Assembly (NCBI GenBank): GCA_003526465.1 | Contig: DPWD01000211.1 | Span: 1-7,042 of the forward strand | Source: Hyphomonadaceae bacterium | GTDB taxonomy: Bacteria; Pseudomonadota; Alphaproteobacteria; Caulobacterales; Aquidulcibacteraceae | Direction of reading: 5' to 3' | Length of the DNA: 7,042 nucleotides | In this document: positions 1-4,765 of the stretch, piece after piece | Position numbering within the stretch: the stretch's first letter is position 1 | Layout: the number at the start of each line of letters is the position of its first letter | The notes under the pieces: model-generated | Databases searched by the model: none | What the model was told of the DNA's origin: nothing | What the model saw: only the letters and a program-made list of their open reading frames with translations | Translations under genes and position numbers: made by a program

Positions 1-120
1 CCCACTGGCGCGGATCTCGAGCGTGTAGCCCGGGGCAGCCGCTTCGCTCTCGGTGGAATCCGTCGCCGCGCCGTCACAGGCCGCGAGCGCCAACGCCAAA
101 GCCGCCAGAAGCGCGCGCAT
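1..120 (-). CDS. Putative lipoprotein, N-terminal part only
   Basis: The first 40 codons of a gene that runs off the left edge are read on the minus strand from ATG at 120. The product starts MRALLAALALALAAC, a short hydrophobic signal peptide ending in a lipobox-like LAAC, so Cys15 is the probable lipidated residue. The next residue is Asp, which in enterobacteria favours retention in the inner membrane; whether that rule holds here is unknown. A Ser/Thr/Glu/Ala-rich linker follows (about residues 19-29), then the start of a folded part (GYTLEIRASG). The start is supported by a GGAGGA ribosome binding site at 125-130. The gene lies 50 bp downstream of another lipoprotein gene on the same strand and may be co-transcribed with it. 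No family can be assigned from 40 residues. Confidence 0.75.
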   Translation of the reverse strand, partial: MRALLAALALALAACDGAATDSTESEAAAPGYTLEIRASG

Positions 121-170
121 TTTGTCCTCCGTGAAGCCCGCGTCGAGCTTCGCACGCCGAGGCTGCGCTG

Positions 171-344
171 TCACTCACGCTCGCGCTCGCGCCGGTTTTC
201 GTCAACCCGATCGTGGCACGCCCCGCGCCGGCTCCCCACCTCCTGATCGCACTCGCTGTGAGCCCGCTCGTCATATTCATCCTGGAGCAAGGCGCAGCCG
301 GAAAGCAAAGCCGCCGCCAGCGCCGCCAACACAAGTCGCGCCAT
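171..344 (-). CDS. Small lipoprotein of unknown function, 57 residues
   Basis: The ORF starts at ATG 344, with GGAGAG (351-356) six bases upstream. The N-terminus MARLVLAALAAALLSGC is a textbook lipoprotein signal: positive residue, hydrophobic core, and lipobox LSGC with Cys17 as the lipidation site. The mature part would be only about 41 residues, strongly charged, with two further cysteines (C32 and C43) that could form a disulfide in the periplasm. It ends in an (Arg-Glu)3 run encoded by three near-identical CGCGAG-type hexamers. The spacing of Cys, Arg and Asp (CDQE...RRGACHDRVDENRR) resembles small hypothetical lipoproteins common in Caulobacterales, but I cannot name a family. A longer reading upstream in the same frame is possible but would cross the intergenic palindrome and bury the signal peptide, so the short form is preferred. 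It could form an operon with the lipoprotein gene 50 bp downstream. Confidence 0.78.
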   Translation of the reverse strand: MARLVLAALAAALLSGCALLQDEYDERAHSECDQEVGSRRGACHDRVDENRRERERE

Positions 345-455
345 GGATTTCTCTCCGCAGCCAAGCCGCATCGGAGAGTGGCGACGATTTTGGTGATTCA
401 GAGGCGGCTGCCCACGCCAACATGGCCGCGGGCGCCCTCGCCGGCAGCCTTGTGT

Positions 456-505
456 CCTTGGTGAAGATCGTTGTGCCTTTGTGTCTAAACACAAAGGCGC
501 CAAGG
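456..505. repeat. Nested intergenic palindrome (REP-like candidate)
   Basis: An inner perfect 10-bp inverted repeat, GCCTTTGTGT (475-484) and ACACAAAGGC (489-498), encloses the loop CTAA. An outer 6-bp pair, CCTTGG (456-461) and CCAAGG (500-505), flanks it. The wording (CACAAAGGCACAA, CTTGGTGAAGATCG) resembles the 'ACACAAAGGCACAAAG' family of short dispersed intergenic repeats that I recall from many bacterial genomes. There is no T-run on either side, so it is a poor intrinsic terminator. Its A/T-richer wording stands out from the GC-rich surroundings. The symmetry is seen directly; the repeat-family assignment is inference. Confidence 0.6.
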
Positions 506-519
506 CCGTACAAAGTGCG

Positions 520-542
520 CGAAGAAAGGGCGCCGAAGGCGC
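520..542 (-). terminator. Weak terminator-like hairpin after the DUF7662-like gene
   Basis: Read on the minus strand, GCGCC-TTC-GGCGC (arms 538-542 and 530-534) forms a 5-bp GC stem with a 3-nt loop and is followed by CCCTTTCTTC. It sits about 48 nt past the stop codon of the upstream gene. The stem is short and the T-tract is interrupted, so termination would be partial at best. Confidence 0.3.
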
Positions 543-589
543 TGATGGCCCACATTGGCGGCGCTTGGATTCTGCTCTGCTGGCGTGCG

Positions 590-838
590 CTAGCGCGTGC
601 GCTCGAAGCGCACCACTTTTTCTTCGCGATCGACATAGGCGACGCGGTAACCTGCGCCCATCCACGAACGGGCGTGGGAATGGTGGCCTTCGTTGTCATT
701 GGCCCAGAAGGCGCGGTGCACGACCGCGCTCTTTGGCAATTGCTTGCCGATAATGGCCTCGATGTCCTCGAAGGTGAGCATCTCTGGGCGGCCATGGCGG
801 CGCTCAAGGTGGGACTGCAAGGGCTTATACTTACGCAT
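590..838 (-). CDS. Small basic protein resembling DUF7662, 82 residues
   Basis: The start at ATG 838 is set by a strong GGGGAGG site (846-852) seven bases upstream; a longer in-frame version to 925 lacks such a site. The protein begins MRKYKPLQSHL, then LTFEDIEAIIGKQLP (residues 21-35), then AVVHRAFWANDNEGHHSHARSW (in part; residues 39-59), and ends in two short strands (GYRVAYVD and KVVRFER). This order (K/RYxPL, LTFxxIExxxGxxLP, RAxWxND, HxxARxWxxAGxxV) is what I recall for the DUF7662 group of small uncharacterised proteins. I assign it from memory of the motif, not from a search. No signal peptide or membrane segment is visible, so it should be cytoplasmic. Many basic and aromatic residues would fit nucleic-acid binding, but that is speculation. 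It lies 122 bp downstream of the MBL hydrolase gene on the same strand. Confidence 0.8.
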   Translation of the reverse strand: MRKYKPLQSHLERRHGRPEMLTFEDIEAIIGKQLPKSAVVHRAFWANDNEGHHSHARSWMGAGYRVAYVDREEKVVRFERTR

Positions 839-845
839 GTACGCG

Positions 846-852
846 CCTCCCC
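846..852 (-). promoter_or_regulatory. Ribosome binding site fixing the DUF7662-like start
   Basis: GGGGAGG on the minus strand lies seven bases before ATG 838. It decides against the in-frame upstream start at 925, which would add 29 Arg/Gly-rich residues. Confidence 0.75.
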
Positions 853-908
853 GCTCGCGCCGTCGGGAACCCGCGCCCCCGACGTTGACTACGGGCGCGA
901 AAGGTCGG

Positions 909-929
909 CGATTTGTGGTAAACAAATCG
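909..929. promoter_or_regulatory. 8-bp inverted repeat, candidate operator
   Basis: CGATTTGT (909-916) and ACAAATCG (922-929) form a perfect 8-bp inverted repeat around GGTAA. It lies in the 122-bp gap between the end of the MBL gene and the start of the DUF7662-like gene, about 70-90 bp upstream of the latter. It has no following T-run, so a regulator site is more likely than a terminator. The regulator is unknown. Confidence 0.4.
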
Positions 930-960
930 TTGATCCGCCACGTAGCTTGCCCACGTCGCG

Positions 961-2553
961 TTAGCGCCGCAGCCCCTCCCAGGTGATCCGGCCCCGCCGG
1001 GGCTCGCCGCGCCGGCGTTGCGCGCGTTCAAGATAGGTTTCCCGCGACATTGGCCTGACATGAACGCCCAGCAGGGTGGCGACCCCGCGATTATCCCTGA
1101 CCCAGTCAGCGACCCGCTCGAAGGTCGGGTTCCAAAGCACTGCTTCGATGTAGTGATCTGCGCCCATGAACACGTGCGCCTCCGGATCGTAGAGCGCCAG
1201 CATGTGGTCGACGTGGCTTGTTCCCGCGAAGTCGAGCACCTGCAAGCGGCTGCCAGCACGGTCGACAATGTCATATCCGGCCGCGGGGACCGGTTGAAAT
1301 GGCATTGTCACATCCGCGCGGGGACCCTCTAGGCCCTGGAATTGCGGGCGGTTCGAGGCTGCATAGGATTGCAGCACAGCTTGGTTTTCGGGTGAGGAAA
1401 GCACTGTGGCGCCGGCTTCCACATAGGCGCCGACGCCGCCGGCGTGGTCGGCGTGGAAATGGCTCACCACCACATAGCGGATCGGCTTGTCGCCGGCGAC
1501 GCGGCGAATTTCAGCGATCACCTGACGCGTCTGAGCGATGCCAAGCGGGGCCTCGTAGGCAACGACGAAATCGTCCATCACCACAAAGGGAACTTGGTAG
1601 GTTCCTCCCGCCAGCCCGGAAACCTCATAGACACGGCCAGCGATCTGCGTCGCACGGACCTGTGGCTCGGCAGCAACGAGCGTGAAGCCTTCTGGCGGGG
1701 AGAAATCCGCGTCGCTGAATGCTGGGTTGATAGCCACATCGGTTAGTTGCAGCGTCTGGGTAGGAGCGCCGCGACGAAGCGCGCGTATGCCGGTCGGAAA
1801 TGTCACGCCCGCGACGGTTTGATCGCCGCTGAGTTCGGCGATCGAGACATCGTCCGCCGAAATTGGATCCGGCGCGACCGCTTCGACGCGCCGAATCTTG
1901 TGGTTGGCGCGAACCACGTGCACGCGAAATCGCGTAAACTCGTCGAACGAAAATTCCACGATATCGGCAGGGCCTTCAGCAAGCGTACTCTCGCCGATCC
2001 AGGCCACGGAGCGGAAATTCTGCAACGCGCGCTGCAGAATGATGGGTGGAAGCCAGCGCGATGAAACCATGATCGCCCCGCCCGCCGCGAACGGCGAGGG
2101 CGCGTTCGCGGTTTCGGTGTAGTCGCGGGGGACCCAGCGCGGCGAATATTGCACGCCGCCGCGCCAGATCGTGGCGAACGCGCTGTCGTAACCGCTCTCG
2201 TAATGCTGCTGGATTTGCTGGTAGAAGCGCGAGCCGGCGAAATCGAAGCGGCTGACGATCCGCAGGCCGCCATCGCGCGCTGGGTCGCCAATCCGCGCCG
2301 CGGAATAGCCTTGAATATCGTTTGAGACATCGCCCGCCGCGACGTAGGAAATTGCCGTGATCGCGCGCAACGCCTGCGCGCCGCCAGCGGCTTGCACCGC
2401 GGCGTTGATCACAGCACGTCCGCGATAAAATTGATCCACCATCCCGAGACGCGCGGGGGCGCTCTGAGCGCTCTGCGCGTGCGCAACCGCAAGAGTGTCG
2501 GGTGATCCCACCGCTCCTATCCCCAGCAACGCCGCGCCTATCCATGCCCTCAT
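961..2553 (-). CDS. Exported two-domain MBL-fold metallo-hydrolase
   Basis: This is a 530-residue protein. ATG 2553 is chosen because GGGAGG (2559-2564) precedes it and because the product then begins with a signal peptide (residues 1 to about 27, ending AHA-QS); upstream in-frame starts at 2598 and 2604 (TTG) bury it. Residues about 40-290 form a beta-rich N-terminal domain with an AGGAQALRAITAI opening and an AFSDADFSPPEGF end, a pattern seen in LolA-like sheets fused to MBL enzymes. Residues about 300-500 are the metallo-beta-lactamase fold: HFHADH (H365, H367, D369, H370), H447 in GTSHVDH, D466 in MGADH and H498 give a complete candidate two-metal ligand set. It should therefore be an active hydrolase in the periplasm or outside, but the substrate cannot be read from sequence. 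The last about 20 residues are basic. It is divergent from the HxlR regulator gene, which probably controls it. Confidence 0.92.
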   Translation of the reverse strand: MRAWIGAALLGIGAVGSPDTLAVAHAQSAQSAPARLGMVDQFYRGRAVINAAVQAAGGAQALRAITAISYVAAGDVSNDIQGYSAARIGDPARDGGLRIVSRFDFAGSRFYQQIQQHYESGYDSAFATIWRGGVQYSPRWVPRDYTETANAPSPFAAGGAIMVSSRWLPPIILQRALQNFRSVAWIGESTLAEGPADIVEFSFDEFTRFRVHVVRANHKIRRVEAVAPDPISADDVSIAELSGDQTVAGVTFPTGIRALRRGAPTQTLQLTDVAINPAFSDADFSPPEGFTLVAAEPQVRATQIAGRVYEVSGLAGGTYQVPFVVMDDFVVAYEAPLGIAQTRQVIAEIRRVAGDKPIRYVVVSHFHADHAGGVGAYVEAGATVLSSPENQAVLQSYAASNRPQFQGLEGPRADVTMPFQPVPAAGYDIVDRAGSRLQVLDFAGTSHVDHMLALYDPEAHVFMGADHYIEAVLWNPTFERVADWVRDNRGVATLLGVHVRPMSRETYLERAQRRRGEPRRGRITWEGLRR

Positions 2554-2558
2554 TGCCG

Positions 2559-2564
2559 CCTCCC
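2559..2564 (-). promoter_or_regulatory. Ribosome binding site fixing the MBL start
   Basis: GGGAGG on the minus strand lies five bases before ATG 2553. It selects this start over the earlier in-frame TTG (2604) and ATG (2598), and places the signal peptide at the very N-terminus. Confidence 0.75.
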
Positions 2565-2619
2565 GGACGCATTGTGCGCCTTTCCGCCTCACCTGCATCC
2601 GCAATTGGCGCTATGACAA

Positions 2620-2637
2620 TTACGCACTTTTCGGTAA
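2620..2637. promoter_or_regulatory. Candidate HxlR-type operator TTAC-N10-GTAA
   Basis: TTAC at 2620-2623 and GTAA at 2634-2637 form an interrupted palindrome with an A/T-rich centre. HxlR-family regulators are often preceded by sites of the GTTAC...GTAAC type, and this one overlaps the expected transcription start of the regulator gene. That would fit autoregulation and control of the divergent MBL gene. The half-sites are short, so the call rests on position as much as on symmetry. Confidence 0.45.
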
Positions 2638-2648
2638 CCAAGGCGCAC

Positions 2649-3056
2649 ATGAAGATTACGCCCACCGATCCGACCTCCCCGAACACGGGGTGTCCCCTCA
2701 CCGCCGCGCTCAACGCCATTGGCGGCAAATGGAGCATGATCTGCATGTATTGGCTCGCTCCCGAGCCACGACGTTTCAGTGAGCTTCACCGCCTCATGCC
2801 GGAGATCTCGCACAAGGTGCTCACTGAAACCCTGCGCGACCTGGAGCGCGAAGGGCTCATCATCCGCATCGTGCATTCTGAAATGCCGGCGCATGTCGAG
2901 TACCGAATCTCGCCGCACGGCGAGAGCGTGAAGCCGCTCATTGAGGCCGTTCGCGCATGGGGGCGGGATCACCTGGACCGCGCCAACCAGCACGGCGAAG
3001 CACCTGCTCTAGGTGACGCCAGCCTACCAGCTACCGCCCAAATTTCTGGAACTTGA
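2649..3056 (+). CDS. HxlR-family winged-helix transcriptional regulator
   Basis: This 135-residue protein starts at ATG 2649, preceded by AAGG; earlier in-frame starts (2502, 2613) run through the divergent gene or its promoter and lack a binding site. The HxlR (MarR-like winged helix) pattern is clear: CPLTAALNAIGGKWS (residues 15-29), a W-containing helix, then RRFSELHRLMPEIS and HKVLTETLRDLEREGLI (recognition helix, about 55-71), and a wing region ending VEYRISPHGESVKPLIEA (about 83-100). Cys15 is at the conserved position that in some members (HypR of Bacillus) is a redox-sensing cysteine. The core ends near residue 112; the last about 20 residues are Ala/Pro/Ser-rich and look like an unstructured tail. 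The tail's coding sequence overlaps the end of ettA on the other strand. The likely target is the divergent MBL gene and itself. Confidence 0.92.
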   Translation: MKITPTDPTSPNTGCPLTAALNAIGGKWSMICMYWLAPEPRRFSELHRLMPEISHKVLTETLRDLEREGLIIRIVHSEMPAHVEYRISPHGESVKPLIEAVRAWGRDHLDRANQHGEAPALGDASLPATAQISGT

Positions 3057-4701
3057 TCCTACTGGGGATAATCTCGCTCACACCCAGGCGGCGCATCTTG
3101 TCTTCTTCATAAGAGTCGAAATCGCCCTCGAACCACTCGACGTGGGAGTCGCCCTCGAACGCGAGGATGTGCGTCGCCAAGCGGTTCAGGAACCAGCGAT
3201 CGTGGCTGATCACCACAGCGCAGCCGGCGAAGTCTTCCAGCGCGGCCTCCAGCGATTGCAGCGTTTCCACGTCGAGATCGTTAGTCGGTTCGTCGAGCAG
3301 CAGCACGTTTGCGCCGGTGAGCAGGGTTTTCGCGAGATGTACGCGGTTGCGTTCGCCGCCCGAAAGCAAACCCACCTTCTTCTGCTGATCGGCGCCCTTG
3401 AAATTGAAGCTTGAGACATACGCGCGGCTCGGCACCTCACGTGTCCCCACCGTCAGAATATCGAGGCCGCCGGAAATTTCCTCCCAAATGTTCTTTTTGT
3501 CGTCGAGGCTGTCGCGCGATTGATCGACAAAGCCGAGCTTCACGCTCTCGCCAATCGCAATCGCCCCAGCGTCCGGCTCTTCCTGGCCGGTGATCATCTT
3601 GAACAGAGTCGACTTGCCCGCGCCGTTCGGCCCGATGATGCCGACAATCCCGCCCGGCGGGAGTTTGAACGTAAGCCCGTCGATCAGGAGCTTGTCGCCG
3701 AAGCCTTTCTTCAGCCCCTCGAAATTGATGACATTGTGCCCGAGGCGCGGACCGGGCGGAATCTGGATCGTCGCGAAAGTCTGCTTCTCGCGCTCGGCCT
3801 CCGCCGCCATTTCCTCGTAGCGCGTGAGCCGCGCTTTGCTTTTAGCTTGGCGGGCCTTCGGCGACTGGCGCACCCAATCCAGTTCGCGGCTCATCACCTT
3901 CTTGCGCGCATCGCTCTCGGAGGCTTCCTGGGTCGAGCGTTTGGCTTTTGCTTCCAGCCATGCAGAGTAATTGCCCTCGTACGGAATGCCCTTGCCGCGA
4001 TCGAGTTCGAGCGTCCACTTCGTCACTTGATCGAGGAAGTAGCGGTCGTGGGTGACCAGGATCACGCAGCCGGGGAAGTTTTCGAGATGATGCTGCAGCC
4101 AAGCCACGCTTTCGGCGTCGAGGTGGTTGGTCGGTTCGTCCAGTAGCAGCATGTCGGGCTTCGAAAGCAGCAATCGGCACAGCGCCACGCGCCGGCGCTC
4201 GCCGCCGGAAAGTTTCGTGACATCCGCATCGTCGGGCGGGCAGCGCAACGCATCCATCGCCATTTCGATCTTGCTGTCGATGTCCCAGGCTTCGGCGGCG
4301 TCGATCTTCTCCTGCAGCGAGGTCATCTCCTCCATGAGTTCTTCGGAATAATTCTCTCCAATTTCCATCGACACTTCGTTGAAGCGCTGAACCAGCTTCT
4401 TCTCTTCGCACCATGCTTCCACGTTTTCGCGCACCGAGAGCGCCATATCGATGTGCGGCTCTTGTTCGAGATAGCCCATCTTGGTGTTGGCCATGGCGAA
4501 AGCTTCGCCAGTGAAATCCTTGTCCATGCCGGCCATGATCTTCATCAGCGTCGACTTGCCCGAGCCGTTGACGCCGACCACGCCGATCTTGGCGTCGGGG
4601 AAAAACGACAGCCAGATGTTCTCGAACACCTTTTTGCCGCCAGGGTAAGTCTTCGACAGACCCTGCATGGTGAATATGTATTGCGCCGGTTGAGCGGCCA
4701 T
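3031..4701 (-). CDS. ettA: Energy-dependent translational throttle protein EttA (ABC-F)
   Basis: This 556-residue protein is one longer than E. coli EttA (555, from memory). EttA binds the ribosomal E site and, through ATP hydrolysis, gates the first steps of translation according to ATP/ADP. Two ABC domains are complete: Walker A GVNGSGKST (43-51), signature LSGGE (164-168), Walker B LLLDEP with Glu189, H-loop His218; then GPNGAGKST (357-365), LSGGE (446-450), LLLDEP with Glu471, His500. The two glutamates match the E188/E470 pair of E. coli shifted by one. An acidic arm insertion lies at about 95-140, and the inter-domain P-site-tRNA interaction linker at about 241-322. There are no membrane segments, as expected for ABC-F. 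ATG 4701 follows GAGGA (4706-4710); the 119-residue upstream extension is a shadow of the peptidase gene. It is preceded by its own promoter in the 64-bp gap. Confidence 0.97.
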   Translation of the reverse strand: MAAQPAQYIFTMQGLSKTYPGGKKVFENIWLSFFPDAKIGVVGVNGSGKSTLMKIMAGMDKDFTGEAFAMANTKMGYLEQEPHIDMALSVRENVEAWCEEKKLVQRFNEVSMEIGENYSEELMEEMTSLQEKIDAAEAWDIDSKIEMAMDALRCPPDDADVTKLSGGERRRVALCRLLLSKPDMLLLDEPTNHLDAESVAWLQHHLENFPGCVILVTHDRYFLDQVTKWTLELDRGKGIPYEGNYSAWLEAKAKRSTQEASESDARKKVMSRELDWVRQSPKARQAKSKARLTRYEEMAAEAEREKQTFATIQIPPGPRLGHNVINFEGLKKGFGDKLLIDGLTFKLPPGGIVGIIGPNGAGKSTLFKMITGQEEPDAGAIAIGESVKLGFVDQSRDSLDDKKNIWEEISGGLDILTVGTREVPSRAYVSSFNFKGADQQKKVGLLSGGERNRVHLAKTLLTGANVLLLDEPTNDLDVETLQSLEAALEDFAGCAVVISHDRWFLNRLATHILAFEGDSHVEWFEGDFDSYEEDKMRRLGVSEIIPSRIKFQKFGR

Positions 4702-4730
4702 GGTGTCCTCGGGATGAAGCTGAGCGGGGC

Positions 4731-4759
4731 GATATAGCGAGGCTAACCAGCGGCGTCGA
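4731..4759 (-). promoter_or_regulatory. Promoter of ettA, Caulobacter housekeeping type
   Basis: On the minus strand TCGACG (4754-4759) and TATATC (4731-4736) are separated by exactly 17 bp. With one base of context each side the -10 reads GCTATATC, a full match to the GCTANAWC pattern, and the -35 differs from TTGACG by one base. Transcription would start near 4724, leaving a leader of about 23 nt that contains the ribosome binding site. Confidence 0.6.
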
Positions 4760-4765
4760 GGTGCG

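Larger units (their letters stand above)
345..589. other. Non-coding gap with palindromic repeat
   Basis: This 245-bp stretch lies between the stop of the DUF7662-like gene (590) and the start of the small lipoprotein (344). It contains the nested palindrome at 456-505 and a short GC hairpin at 530-542. The rest, mainly 345-450, must hold the promoter of the lipoprotein gene or its readthrough leader, but I see no convincing -35/-10 pair. Frames that stay open across this region look like GC-rich shadows without supported starts. Confidence 0.6.
2554..2648. promoter_or_regulatory. Divergent control region of MBL and HxlR genes
   Basis: These 95 bp separate the two divergent start codons and must contain both promoters. 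On the plus strand GCTATGAC (2610-2617) matches seven of eight positions of the Caulobacter-type -10 GCTANAWC; the matching -35 position (TCACCT, 2589-2594) is weak. On the minus strand TTGGTT with TGTCAT 17 bp further on is a weaker candidate for the MBL gene. The in-frame ATG at 2613 falls inside the plus-strand -10 candidate, which argues that the regulator starts at 2649. Confidence 0.5.

Noticed and set aside
583..603. Direct repeat GCGTGCGCT and palindrome GCGCTAGCGC around the DUF7662-like stop codon
   Set aside because: It is short, low in complexity and within what GC-rich sequence gives by chance; there is no T-run or other sign of function.
345..665. Long N-terminal extension of the small lipoprotein frame
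   Set aside because: It would bury a clear lipoprotein signal peptide, overlap the DUF7662-like gene and translate the palindrome; the internal ATG at 344 has the ribosome binding site.
53..964. A 303-residue plus-strand open frame across the left part
   Set aside because: It runs antisense to three well-supported minus-strand genes with strong ribosome binding sites, has Arg/Ala/Pro-rich composition typical of GC-rich shadow frames, and crosses the intergenic palindrome.
2502..2648. Earlier starts for the HxlR regulator (2502 and 2613)
   Set aside because: The added residues come from the divergent gene's signal region and the promoter, no ribosome binding site precedes them, and family members begin just before the conserved CP motif.
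3520..4146. A 208-residue plus-strand open frame within ettA
   Set aside because: It is antisense to the highly conserved ABC domains of EttA and shows no domain of its own; codon periodicity of the minus strand explains it.
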